Shown: piece by piece, positions 26,082 to 37,378 of the stretch
Layout of the letters: each line of letters opens with the position of its first letter
How positions within the stretch are numbered: position 1 is the first letter of the stretch
Assembly (NCBI GenBank): GCA_002189035.1
Contig: NEEC01000008.1
Coordinates: 3,162,001-3,226,000 of the forward strand
Length of the DNA stretch: 64,000 nucleotides
Source of the DNA: Utricularia gibba
Lineage: Eukaryota > Streptophyta > Magnoliopsida > Lamiales > Lentibulariaceae
Direction: 5' to 3'
Program-made: the position numbers and the translations under genes
Notes under the pieces: model-generated
The model's database searches: none
Seen by the model: only the letters and a program-made list of their open reading frames with translations
What the model was told of the DNA's origin: nothing

Positions 26082-26544
26082 TTCTGCAAACAGGTGACGC
26101 AACAGAGAAGGAGGTGCAGGAAGTGATTGGGCAGAAAACTCGTGGATGGGGGGCAGCTTTATATAGACTGGATGAAGAAGGCAATCGTGTATTAATCCAT
26201 TTAACACAGGGATCATCTTTACATACGCAATTAGAGTGATAAGATCTCCTACTTTTGCACTTAACCTCATTGCGGTTCTAAGTTTTGCCCTTCGCTCCAG
26301 TTTTCTGCTTTCAATTTATAATCGTAATTTTGCAAGTATATAGAAATAACCAAAGCAATGAAATAAATTGTTTTTAGAAAACAACAAAAATTGATTATTC
26401 TATACTTTTAAAAAATAAGAAAATTTGAAGACTTGCAACATGAAAACATAGCGAAAGTTATGTGTTGGGATGTCCTCCAACAGTCAAAATAAAATGAGAC
26501 ACAATAGAAATCTAAAAATACAATCATTTTTCTAAAATAAAAAT

Positions 26545-26577
26545 CTAAACCCTAAACCTAAAGTCTAAACCCTAAAT
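26545..26577. repeat. Short interstitial telomere-like (AAACCCT) repeat
   Basis: CTAAACCCTAAACCTAAAG followed by TCTAAACCCTAAAT: degenerate copies of the plant telomere unit. Another single copy (CCTAAACCCTAAA) lies near 26721. Confidence 0.65.
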
Positions 26578-26889
26578 AAGTTGCAAAACTCTTAGTAATG
26601 AATATGTCACATGAGGTTCATGCATTATCACATTAGCATCACTGCTTCTACGATTGTATTTAAGTGGATACTAGGAAAAACTGAAAAAAAAAGAGATACG
26701 AAGCACTACTATTTATGTTACCTAAACCCTAAATCTTGAACAAACATTTCCTATTTAAATCCCAGGTAGTGAATTTGCGAGTTAAAAAAGAAGAAAACCC
26801 TACTTCCCATTTCTGCTACTGACTATTCACCTTTCGCCCAACTCTATTCCTTCATGGTACAATCCACAGTCCCCATAAAAGACCCCAAC

Positions 26890-26916
26890 ACACAGTAACT
26901 AAAAATGTTACTGTGT
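26890..26916. repeat. Perfect 10-bp inverted repeat (hairpin)
   Basis: ACACAGTAAC, seven-base loop TAAAAAT, then GTTACTGTGT. No gene end nearby, so a terminator or target-site role is not supported. Confidence 0.6.
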
Positions 26917-28709
26917 TTACTGTCGTGTTGTTGTAAAAAAAGTTACTGTTTTTGTCTTGCGTAGAGCGAGCTGCTGCACTACACTTTGGAATGGAATGGA
27001 TGGTAGAGTAGTTGTTGGAGTCCTTTTTAGAAAAAGCAACACGTGAACCAACGAGAGTAGCCTGCCCGCTACACAAGCTGAAATGACTGATTAGTTGAAA
27101 GGGGAATAAAGGGAGTCTAGTTTTTTTTTTCTTTTTGTTATGTAATTTTAGACGAAATTAATAAAAATCAATGGCGTAATTAATTACTATATTGTATTTG
27201 TGGAATGCAATAATTTAATTGTATCAAACGGGTCGTTTGAATGATTGGGGTTATAATTCATTATTAAATAATTAAATCAGATTTCGTTTTTTTTTTCCAA
27301 AAAATAAAAGTTGGCGCGGGGGTGGTACTACTATCGTACTGTTTGATTCGGTTTTAGTGCGGAAAAAGGTGACTCTACTCCTAAAAAATCACCTACTTTC
27401 TGATCTTTTTCTTGGTCTTTAATAATTGAGGCATTTCTTGGTATGTTTTTTTACTTTGCATAAATAGTAACAGTTACTACTTTTGTTGCTACAAAATAGT
27501 GCACCTATTACTACTTATATGCACCCTGGCTTGCCATTCTTCCATTTCACTTTTAGAGTTCGTTTTTTAATAAGGTAATAGCATGTTAAGCATAATATAA
27601 TTAAATATGTATATAATTAATTGTATATAATATTTGATATTTGAAAATAAAAATTTAAGTATTATGAGTAATATAGAATTATGAAATTTATCCGTTTGTG
27701 ATAAAATTATTACACAAACACGTGAAAACAAAAGGTAGAAGATATTGTTTGGAAGGATTTGTCCCGAACGGATAAACATGAATCAACCACGTTTATTTTC
27801 GGACAAACATACGCTTATTCATTATTGCCTCCTCTACAGAGGAGCTAGGGAATGTCAGCACGCACCTTTTGACTCTAATGTCTGGCGCTGTTTTTCGATG
27901 AAGGCACTCGATTTCCCTCTAGGGCTCTTTAGGCTCTAGTGATTCTCACTGGAGCAAGAGGGCTTCTGTGACTGTGCGGTAATTCCCCAAGACTTAAACG
28001 GTAAATGATTCTTCTAAAGCTGTGTTTTAGTGGCATTAACCTCCATTTGACAGCAGAGTAGTGATAAAGTTTTATAAAAGCAGATGTTGGTCTAGCAATG
28101 ATGTTGCTGTGTAGAAAAAGAAAGTGATCCGGTGAGAATCAGGAACATCTTTTGTTTGTGGGAAGCATTATTTGTGCATGCACCTCTCCTCGATAAAGGG
28201 GATGGAATGGTAACATGGGTCTTGTTGTGTCACGAAACACCATCCCCATTCATGATACACGGTCCAGCTCTCAGCTTCCAATGTCCCGTTGTCTCTCTGG
28301 GCATCCCATGCACTGGCTGCCACCGCGACCCTGGAGAGCTTGCCAGCATCTCCATGGGTGAGGTACATGGCGAGGGAGTGGAACTGTTGGCCCTCACGCC
28401 CGGAAAACAATGCGTGGGCAGCAGGGTAAGTTTAGGCTAGGCTGCTCTCTGGGAGACAAGCAGAGCTGTTGTTTTGGCCATGGTTGATTTGGTGGTAAAC
28501 TGCGGTTTTTGTGCAATGGCATGGGATTTATTGGGTTGATTATCACGGGAGCTACTCTAATAACTGAACTATTACAGATGGTTCATGCTTCGGTACACAC
28601 ACAATGGAAAAGATTCAAATTCTACTTGGTATTTGAACAAGTTCGATTTTCGATTCTTCTAATGTTTGTATGAGCAAATGTTCTGTAAAAACTTCCATAA
28701 TTTAAAAGC

Positions 28710-31472
28710 TCACGCAAGTTCTTTGAATCGCTCTTCCCAGTCTCGAGCATCATAATAATCCCTGGCACTGAAGTTCCTCTCAGCCAAGTCCCGAGCACTG
28801 AGTAGCTGCAACACAAAGGTAGAGTAACTCCTTGATGAACTTCTAGATTTAAACCGTCTGATTTTGCAGAAACAAGCAATGTTCCTTCATGGAAATTTTT
28901 CGGGTTGCGATACGATACGAAACGATACACGAAAATAACATGAAATTTTTCTTTTTACCTTGCGCTGCAAGGATGGATCAGGAGAACTCAGGGACCTTGC
29001 ACATTTTTTCCTGGCACGGTTTCTTCTTACGAGTTTGGTGTTTGTGTCTTGTATAAATAACCATCTGACAAATGGGATCACAAAGAATAATCCAGAGTAC
29101 ACCTGCAATGTAAGTCCAATAAATGAAGTGCAGCAGTCCCCTAGTTCGTAGCAAACGTGTGCTTTGAAACTGTTGATGTAAATCAATGAAGCAATGGTAC
29201 CTGGAGGAAGGGATATACGAAGGAGATAAATGATACAAATCCATTCGAGTTTTCGGTTGTGGTGTTCCTTCAAGTGAAAGAAAAATCAACATCGCAGCAA
29301 GATATGGAAAGTACCCAAGAAAAAAAAGAAGCAAAGAAGTTTACTTTAGCATGGAACCAAGAACTATAACGCCAACCAGATTGAGACCTCCAAGAAAAAT
29401 AGCTGCTGCTCTCTGTGGAAGACTGGTTTTGCTGTGAACAGAGGAAAATACATATTTTTACCAAGAAATTGAGTGCTGTCATGAAACAAAGTTCTGGATT
29501 CACCTAAACTTCCACTTCTTTTCCAATAAGAAGGTCTCTTCTCCATCCCACCATTTTTCGTGATGCCTCCCATTGCTTGTGTGTCGTAGATGTGGAAAAC
29601 AGTACAAAATATTTCCCTGCAGTTACAGGTCAATATGGCATAATTATGTCAAAAAATACACGGTCACATGCTTGTCTCTGCACGCTCTGGTTTCACGCGA
29701 TAGCAAAATGGCCATGAGGAACAGGGAATACAGGTATATGTATCCATGCGTTAACGAGCACACGCACATACACAGATGCCGATAAATAGATATTGAAAAC
29801 TATGAAAGAAAGTGAACTGACATGCTCATCTACTTCTGGCTGGCCATCGAAGTGCAGCAGTACTGGCAGTATGTATGACTCATCATCCTGTAGAAAAGCT
29901 GTCTCAAAAAATCAGAAACTACAAAGCCCATAACACTGTTGAATACATGCTGCAAATTTAAAAAGGGGCAAATTTCGGTTCAATGCAAAGAACCAATAAT
30001 GCTATAGCACCTTTCCTACATCAATCTCAGGATCGAGGTATGGAGCAAGCTCCTCAGCGGTCACAACACCATCATTCAACGAAATGCATTCCCCTATCTG
30101 TGAAATCAACAAAGAGCATTTTGAAGGTGATGATTCTAGAGGGCATGATAGAAATGCGCTTACCAATTTCCATCTCCTTTTTTCAATCTTATGATTCGGG
30201 TCGCCATCACCAAAAACAAATGAGAAGACCTACAAAATGATGATATGCTAAGAAAAGGGAATCCACTCAAAGGTTTAAAACCAGCACTGAGAAGGTATCT
30301 TTACAGAATCAATGAAGTTCATGTCGCCAACAGTTTTTTTCAATCTTCGTCCTTGGTTAAATGGATCAAGATACCTAGATAAAGAAATGAAAAATGCTTG
30401 AATATCCCCCTTACGAACACCCATACAACAAACAAGCACTTGCATAATTACCAGAGCAAATCAATGGGATTGAAATAAAATGGGGAGACCGATTCAGAAA
30501 ACCTTCCTCTTCTCCCATGGCTATAAGTATCACTGTTACAAAATAGACAAGCACTCATAAAAGAACATTGATATCATGCAGGCAACTTGCTTACAACAAC
30601 GTATTTTTTTTTTAAAAAAGAACAATGAGATATTAGCACGTTTGCTATTTTCTTTTTGCTGCTATACATATGCAGCTTCAAAAGAGATTAAAACCAAAAG
30701 TCATGCAACATATTTGAAAATATGGGCTTCAAAAAATCATGACAGGAAGTACATTAATAGTACCGGTTGCTCGAGGCCAGAGCATCAATGCCGGTATACA
30801 CGAGAACAATGGATGATAGCAGAGCAATCCCAAAAGAAACCCTCAACAGGTACTCAGCTGCAATCTGTAACTCAAAATGAAACAAACTATAAATTCGATG
30901 GTCGTAAAGAAAAATGGAGTGGCAATCACCTCACCTTCCCCTTCCTCAGTAAAGGTTCAATTTTCATCCTAAATGACTTATCAGCAAGCTTCGACAAGTA
31001 GTCCTCGGAAAATACGTACAAAATGTCTCCTTCATCAGAAACCTAACAATTAATGACACGAAAGCCGTAAGGATACGGTCTTCAAACGCACCTAAGGATT
31101 ATCGATTACCTGTAGGAAGCCATTAGTATCAGCAGCAAGAGCTTGAAGAGCTCTTTGGGCATCACTCAACTTCAGCCCTGATTTACTTGCAACATCACCA
31201 ATTGTAGCTCTTCTCCCACTTGAATCAATAGCTTCAATAGCTCTTTCACGTACGCTCGAGTCCAATTCATCACTCTCAACAACTCCACCGAAATAATAGC
31301 TTCTGTTGCTGCTAGTAGACAACCAGAAACGGGTTTCAAATACCCATGATTTTCTGATCGGGGTGCGAATTAGGGATTGCGGGAAACTAGAAAAATGGGA
31401 CAGTGAGGGTTTAGCATAGAAATTTGAGAAGTGAGACTCAAAATTAACAACAAAATCAGCATGTAATGCCAT
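28710..31472 (-). CDS. At5g03900-like plastid membrane protein (iron-sulfur cluster biosynthesis family annotation)
   Basis: Thirteen phase-consistent exons (31110-31472, 30935-31042, 30764-30864, 30452-30532, 30305-30374, 30164-30229, 30011-30097, 29822-29887, 29504-29616, 29345-29431, 29201-29267, 28959-29102, 28710-28805) give 482 residues. It follows Arabidopsis At5g03900 along its whole length: a putative transit peptide, the helix-turn-helix-like RRATIGDVASKSGLKLSDAQ, GDILYVFSEDY, a membrane segment (FGIALLSSIVLVYTGI), YFNPIDLLWYLDP, FSFVFGDGDPN, DDESYILPVLLHFDGQPEVD, then GNILYCFPHL, a second membrane segment (AIFLGGLNLVGVIVLGSML), VYSGLFFVIPFVRWLF and the charged end DWEERFKELA. The biochemical role is not established; the iron-sulfur label is taken from database naming of the Arabidopsis protein and not shown by any cysteine motif here. 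Confidence 0.9.
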
Positions 31473-31668
31473 TAATAACGTCCCGAAGAGCCCTCCATTC
31501 TTTCATCGTTTAACTGCGTTCATTTTGCAGAGGCCGTCTTTCCTTTACGGATACCCAACAAAAACGCCATTTTTGTAACAGCGCCAAGTTCACTGATATT
31601 GAATAAAATTGTACACATACATAGAAAGTTTGCTCCTTTCTCCTAATATGGTGCAAGGGGTTGCAAGC

Positions 31669-33108
31669 TCAGCCTACTGATTTCGCAAGTCCCTTCATGA
31701 ACATATTATAAGTAGCAAGATCAGGAATAAATCCTTTATCCAACATCTCATTCAGCAAAACTTCTCCCTCCTTTCTTCGGCGTTCTCTAATACAACCCGA
31801 AATCAAGATCCTGAGCATCATCCCATCAGGGCAAAAACCTTTTTTTGAAGCTAAAATCCTTAACTTGTTTGCTTCCGATGTTTCTCCGACTCTGCACATA
31901 TCCTCAACAACACAACTAAATGTGACGTTATCTGGTAAAATATCCTTATCTATCATTTTCCTCAGCAAATCAACTGCCTTTCCAATCTTCCCTGACATCC
32001 GTAAACCTTCAATCAATGTTGTACAAGCAATCATGCTAGGTGTATAACCTTTGTTCCATAACTCATTCATGAACCCAAGTGCTCTTTCAGTGTTCCTGCT
32101 GTTGCAAAGCATCTCTATCAATGAGGCATATTCAAAATCCTGTGGCAAAACTCCTTTACCCATGAACTCAGTCATCAGATCAGCCGCTTCTATTACCTTA
32201 CCCATTCTGCATAGCCCATCAACCAAGATTTCACATGTGATATATGAGAATTCACACATGAGTTCAATCATCTCACGGGCTATTCCAATTGCTTCATCCG
32301 CTTTTCCTTCCTGAAAGAATCCTCTCATCAATGTGTTGAAACTGACAACATTTGGAGAACACCCCTGTTCTTTCATTTCCCTGAACATCTCCACCGCCAT
32401 CATAAATTGATCATTCTTACAATACCCACTGATCAAAATGTTGAACGTTGTTGTATCAGGTTTCACACGGTGACCGAGCATTTTCCTGTAAAACTCAACC
32501 CCTTTATCCAATTCCCTGTGCTTGATCAAACCATGGATTACAATATTGTACAAAGAAACGTCTGGTTTACCATCAATCAGCCTCTTCATCGTATCGAATG
32601 CGTGGAGTGCGTCATCAAATCTGCGCGTTTTGCAGAAAGCAGAAATGCAAACACGGAAAATGGATTCAATTTTGGAACAGGAAAAAATTCCATCTGCGCA
32701 GGGGCAAGGATTGCAAGAAATGAACTCTACAAGAACCGGGAGACAATCGATACGGTTAGTGGATACAAGAGATCGAACCATGTATTCATAAGTAGTGTGA
32801 TCATGACGAAATGAATCGAGAGTCGCGGCGTAACGGAAAAGATGGAAATCCAAGTGACTGAGCGTCGGGTGATGGCGGAGGCGGCACTTGAAGAAACGGA
32901 GGAGCTCATTCGGCGTTATATCAAGTGGGTTTTTCTTGATGTAGATTTCTAACAGGGATGAGAGATTTGTTAATTGGGCATGCGTTTCACCGGCGGTGGT
33001 CGGTGTCACTGCCGAGGTAGAAGGCGACAGCTCAGGGAATGGCAGAGGTCGCGGTATCGCTGCCGCCGGCTTGGAGGTGAACTTCCCAATCGACAGACTT
33101 CTCGACAT
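31669..33108 (-). CDS. Pentatricopeptide repeat protein, P type (At2g36240-like)
   Basis: Intronless, 479 residues, starting at MSRSLSIGKFTSKP, a Ser/Lys/Arg-rich organelle presequence; the frame extends upstream only through non-ATG codons. From about residue 160 there are eight or nine 35-residue PPR units (for example YNIVIHGLIKHRELDKGVEF, FNILISGYCKNDQFMMAVEM, FNTLMRGFFQEGKADEAIGI, YNMFMKGLAKSVG). No C-terminal E, DYW or SMR domain is present. P-type PPR proteins bind specific organelle RNAs to stabilise or process them; the target here cannot be read from the sequence. Closest remembered relative is Arabidopsis At2g36240. It lies 200 bases downstream of the plastid-protein gene start on the same strand, with no sign of co-transcription. 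Confidence 0.92.
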   Translation of the reverse strand: MSRSLSIGKFTSKPAAAIPRPLPFPELSPSTSAVTPTTAGETHAQLTNLSSLLEIYIKKNPLDITPNELLRFFKCRLRHHPTLSHLDFHLFRYAATLDSFRHDHTTYEYMVRSLVSTNRIDCLPVLVEFISCNPCPCADGIFSCSKIESIFRVCISAFCKTRRFDDALHAFDTMKRLIDGKPDVSLYNIVIHGLIKHRELDKGVEFYRKMLGHRVKPDTTTFNILISGYCKNDQFMMAVEMFREMKEQGCSPNVVSFNTLMRGFFQEGKADEAIGIAREMIELMCEFSYITCEILVDGLCRMGKVIEAADLMTEFMGKGVLPQDFEYASLIEMLCNSRNTERALGFMNELWNKGYTPSMIACTTLIEGLRMSGKIGKAVDLLRKMIDKDILPDNVTFSCVVEDMCRVGETSEANKLRILASKKGFCPDGMMLRILISGCIRERRRKEGEVLLNEMLDKGFIPDLATYNMFMKGLAKSVG

Positions 33109-33361
33109 TCCGCTGCTGATTTGTATGGCAGGGTTGCACAAAAAAAAAAGCGATCTTCACGCCTTATGGGTATCGTGGACTTAAGAGCGAGTTTTTGAAG
33201 GGTTTTACGAACATAAACCTCTCCATGTCAAGTACTGTATTTGTGAATATATTACCCAGGAGAGGGAACTAGTCACAAATAAACTAAAGCAGTACAATCA
33301 AAAGACCTTTTGATACCAGATGGAGTCCTTTTTTTGGTGACTAAGAAAACAGCTAATTCAC

Positions 33362-33808
33362 CTACGTTGTAGTCTCAAGGGCTGAGATTTGTCCTTTGCA
33401 AGACATGTAACAATCTTCGGTCTGGTCCCTATGCAGCTTTTGAAACGTATGTTCAGCTGGAAGTCGCCCTTGTTCTAGTATAGCCTGCAGTTCTTGTTTC
33501 CGGATAAAAAACTTAACCCTCACAACTGCAGCCCCTTCTTTGAATGTATCATCTGAAAAGCTCACCTTCTTTTTCTTTTTAGTTGTTGGGCAGGAACCTG
33601 TAAGAGGAACAAGATAGTAACTGTTACCATGCATCATTTCTTCATCTGGATGCAGGTGCTTCTGTGCCGGAAGGTTGTCGGATATTGCGTGGTGGGAATA
33701 CTCTGTTAGTACTTGATGAACCTTTATTGGGGAGCTGTACATTATGATTTCACCATCTTGTTTCACTACCCTGACTCTCTTCTCCTGAAGGACTAAGCAG
33801 TTTCCCAT
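33362..33808 (-). CDS. DUF4228 (PADRE) domain protein
   Basis: Single exon, 148 residues. It begins MGNCLVLQEKRVRVVKQDGE, matching the DUF4228/PADRE N-terminus, including the MGN start that is a myristoylation signal plus a nearby cysteine. Further family elements are the VLTEYSHHAISD stretch, a predicted PLxGSCPTTKKKKKVSFSDD basic patch and KFFIRKQELQAILEQG near the end. Members are plant-only, often induced by pathogens or abiotic stress; the biochemical role is unknown. Membrane attachment through the myristoyl group is an inference from the N-terminus. Confidence 0.88.
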   Translation of the reverse strand: MGNCLVLQEKRVRVVKQDGEIIMYSSPIKVHQVLTEYSHHAISDNLPAQKHLHPDEEMMHGNSYYLVPLTGSCPTTKKKKKVSFSDDTFKEGAAVVRVKFFIRKQELQAILEQGRLPAEHTFQKLHRDQTEDCYMSCKGQISALETTT

Positions 33809-35838
33809 GTTTGAGACAAGCAAAGGAAGATTAGAGGGACCGAATCAAAATTAAGTCTGGTGTTAGAATAAGGCTTTTGTGATTGCAGATATGTGGTACT
33901 TATAGAATAAGACATCCCTTTTTCTGTTGAGAATATGCTAGATAAAAATGTCGGTGCATTATGTTTGAAATTTTGCTCATTTATTCATGAATCCAACAAT
34001 ATTCCTTGTCATTCATCATGATACTGTAGATAGTGATCTCTGACTGTTGCTGGTGGATATGGAATTTTTGCTACAAATGTCGGGTTCTCACTGAGTGGAG
34101 CATCACGACATATCATTTTTTTACTGAGCACTTGCTACTCAAACTCCCTGCCATACGTTGATTTTTTCCTACAAATGATATGAGTAAAACGCAGCTCTTA
34201 CTATGCTTATGCATCATGTTTGCACAGAAACTCCATGCTTTTTTTGGTATATCTTAGTATTGGGTTATCCTATTTGGAACTCTTGTCTGTTGCTTTGAGA
34301 AAGGTATTGATTAAATGGAGTAGGAGACCTACCTGGAAGTGCAAATGAGAGAACTGTTGCATAACTGGCTGTGGGGCTTTAGATTGCATAGTGGTAAGTG
34401 ATGATAGCCATATGTTGTTTTGGCGTTCAAATTTTGGATTATAAGTAGAAGAATGTACTAAATGTGGGGATTGATATGACATACAAAAATACATCTTATT
34501 TGCGCACCATATCAAGACATCTTAAAGTAGATTTCATGAAAAGAGATTTGCATCTTAAGGATATTTATCTCCTGCATCATATTCTGATGCATATATTGTA
34601 CTTTATTAAAAAGAAAAACCTTGATACATATCTTGTTCTTGAAAAGTATTACAAAGACCTTTCACATGAAAAGTTTTCAATTTTATCATTCCATAGTAAA
34701 ACTCTTGAATTCCTATAAAGTTTACTGAAGAACTAAATCTTTGTAGCTGAATTCATGGGAATTAAGGCGAAGTTGCTGTGTGTATGGTTTGTTGCATTTC
34801 AGAAAAAGAGTTGATGGAGGTCCAAGCTCTTAATGATTGGCTTAAAGAGTGGATTTTTTTTCATTACGATGTTAGTTATACTTTATTTGTGTAAAACACA
34901 TGCATTTACAAGGGGAAAACATGGATTTAAGAAGCTAAAAGAAAAATGTCAGTGGAGCACTTGTGAAAGTTTCTGCAAGTGGCGCACCTGCGAGTACTGA
35001 TGCCCTGAGTAATGTTACCGAAAAAATGGAGTGGAAGTTCAGCAAAAGCGGTTTCTTTTTTTCTCGCGGTGGGTGTGTCTCTGAAGGTGGAAATGGATCA
35101 ATTTCATGTCAGTCTGCAGATAATGATACTATTACAGTGGGCCAATCCAATCCACCATTCGAAAATATGGCGTAGAATAGGTGCTGTACTGATGCCATAT
35201 GCCTTATAGGAATACGAACATTAAGTATCCTTGATTTCTATATACTTCTCTATGGATTTTTTTTTTCAATGGCAAGATTATATACTTCTCTCTGGATACT
35301 TTGTTATAATGTATCCTGTGGACCGTGTTTTGCATGTTGGAATAAAGTTATTAACTTTCACCAACCACACTCAGAATAAAGGAATGAAGAAGAAAATGTT
35401 GTTAAGGAAGAATTTGTTGAAGTGTAATGATCACTTCGGTTGCTAGTGAGCAAACCCCACTAAGGTGCTGGCTTTTGTGCCAAACACTGGGACCAACCCC
35501 TGTCTTGCTTGAGTTGGGCGGCTACCGCCAGGTTGAATTCTTGACACCCATTGTAACCAGGTTCAACGTTTCTAGAGCTTGTGTTACAAATTCTTTGCCT
35601 TAGATGGCTCAAGTATGCAAGCGTAGTGTAGATCAATTCTACTCTGTACATGCTAAGATTAATGTAGCTTGTTCTTTGCAAGCGTATCCCATGATTCATT
35701 GTTTTTCACTTGGAGTTTATGTATCAGAGCAAATGGTGGCTGTTTTATAGGTTGTTGTGTTATTTATATACAATAGCTCCAGAGCTCGTGGAGCTTGTAA
35801 TTTGAAAAATTGGTGGGGTTTGGTTCTTGAATGCCTCC
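33809..35838. other. Intergenic region between the DUF4228 gene and the MYB-CC gene
   Basis: About 2 kb with mixed composition. 34920-35180 is protein-like on the plus strand (a 70-codon frame from 34963 rich in Ser and Gly) but I could not place it in any family and no splice partners are evident. Elsewhere nothing recognised; the last 150 bases are the MYB-CC gene 3' flank. Confidence 0.4.
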
Positions 35839-37378
35839 TCAATTCCAACAGAAGCCATTTAAGTCCAGCTGGTTGCTCAGTGAAGGAGCAGTGTTTTCCT
35901 CATATGTGTTGAGGTCCAATGGTGAGGAGGAGAGAGACTGCAGTTTTAACCCCGATGCTATAGAGCCATTGCTTTCAGGAACGCCAATGCTCATTGTCAA
36001 ATTGCTTGAGTCTGTTTCTGCTGCAGATCCTTTTTCTGCATTGTTTCTTTCTGTTGAGAAGATATTTCTGCTCTCTTTCAGATATTCAGTAGCACCAAGA
36101 TCTGTGTTTTCAATCTTCTTCTCGTGCTGACTGTCCATAGGTGACCTGAAACTGACTGGTCTAAATCCCATCAGGCCATTGTAAGATTCTCTGTCCCTGA
36201 TAGAACATTCAAACGAGGTTGTGCAGCTGTCCATGGATTGAGCTACTGGCCGACTTAGTGTATTTTTCTGCAGGCAAATATCTTCGAGTTCTTTCATGCC
36301 TGGAAACGCTGAGGTGAGGTATTGTGTGGAAACTTCGGACACCAAATCAGACAAATGAACCTTTGCTTCCTCCAGATTGAGAGTCCCGAGATTCTGTGTC
36401 CCGATGGTTTCTTGTGCTTTTTCAAGTACAGACTGCAGATATTTTCCTTGAGCTTCTATCCTCAGCTGCAAGTGCCTCTGTACCTTAAGATGAGAGAACC
36501 TACTGATTAGCCTTTGAAAACTAGGAAAGTATTTTTTTTTTTTTTCAATTGAAGTGGAAACTATATCACTTAGCCATACTTCAAGCTGTTCGTGTAGCCG
36601 TCTTTGCACTTCAATCTGCATCTGTATTGCTTCTCCGATGTGAATATTTCTGAAATGGTGAACCCAATGTCAGTTCGATATACTGATAGTAGTGAGAAAA
36701 GAGATAAGATTGTTCAAACATACTGACTTGTTTGTGTGGGTTGGTGTGTTTTGGTTGCTGGGAGGTGTAGTACTTGTTGTTCTATCACCCGTGGCTGTAG
36801 TCATTTTTCGTTCCATTAAAACGATTGCAACATGATATAGCATTTCATTAGAATGGATATCACATGCTCTGTCATTGTAACATTCCTTACCAGCTTTGTT
36901 GCTCGAATTATTTGCTTGCCCACAGAGGCTTTTACTGAGCCTATACTTCTGGAAGTCCAAAAATGGAAATTTTGATAAGCAAAAAGTTCATGTGATGAGC
37001 CACATATTTATCATAGAATCTTTACCTGCAGGTGACTCTTCAAGTGGTATAAGGTTAAACCTTGGATCCCCATGAGTTTCATTACTGATTTTGGGGTAGC
37101 TTCTGAAAAGCATGAATGATCCAAATCAGCCGAGTCCAGTAAAATTTTTTTCTTTTCACAATGGAGCTTCGTGAAGTGTTTTCATGCTTACTCTCTGCTC
37201 CTCCCAGATGATTTACTGCTTCCACGAACCGTTGGTGGAGGTCGGGAGTCCATTTCAGCCTCGGCTTCGCATCAGTTGAAAGAACAAGCCCCAAGTCTCC
37301 AGAGCCATTCTTCATTCCTTGAACAAACAAGTGCCTTTCTGGGGTAAGGCTCTGTCCTGGATGGTGCTGATGGTACAT
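35839..37378 (-). CDS. MYR: GARP MYB-CC transcription factor, MYR1/MYR2 type
   Basis: Six exons (37192-37378, 37026-37102, 36891-36948, 36728-36794, 36580-36649, 35839-36483) give 367 residues. The start MYHQHHPGQSLTPERHLFVQ resembles Arabidopsis MYR1/MYR2. The GARP/MYB DNA-binding domain runs across exons 1-3: DAKPRLKWTPDLHQRFVEAV, NHLGGAEKATPKSVMKLMG, GLTLYHLKSHLQKYRLSK. The MYB-CC coiled coil follows in exons 5-6: IGEAIQMQIEVQRRLHEQLE, VQRHLQLRIEAQGKYLQSVL. The C-terminus is acidic and Ser-rich and ends QLDLNGFCWN, the hallmark of this subgroup. These factors act in phosphate and flowering control through P1BS-like sites; the specific role here is inferred. The loop is GIQGLTLYH where many relatives have GIPGLTLYH. 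The acceptor of exon 4 is the least certain boundary. Confidence 0.92.

Larger units (their letters stand above)
26082..28709. other. Intergenic region with telomere-like repeat, hairpin and a GC-rich islet
   Basis: About 2.6 kb. 26280-26780 is AT-rich with short AAACCCT-like repeats. 26890-26916 is a short perfect hairpin. 27120-27720 is very AT-rich. 28180-28430 is GC-rich, unlike its surroundings, with open frames on both strands that I could not assign to any family. The end is the 3' flank of the minus-strand gene at 28710. Confidence 0.45.

Noticed and set aside
28440-28470. A miR408-star-like phrase (ACAAGCAGAGC)
   Set aside because: No miR408 mature sequence is present downstream and the flanks do not fold into an evident hairpin; chance match.
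33109-33141. Longer N-terminus of the PPR protein
   Set aside because: The frame stays open to 33141 but has no ATG there; the first ATG is at 33108.
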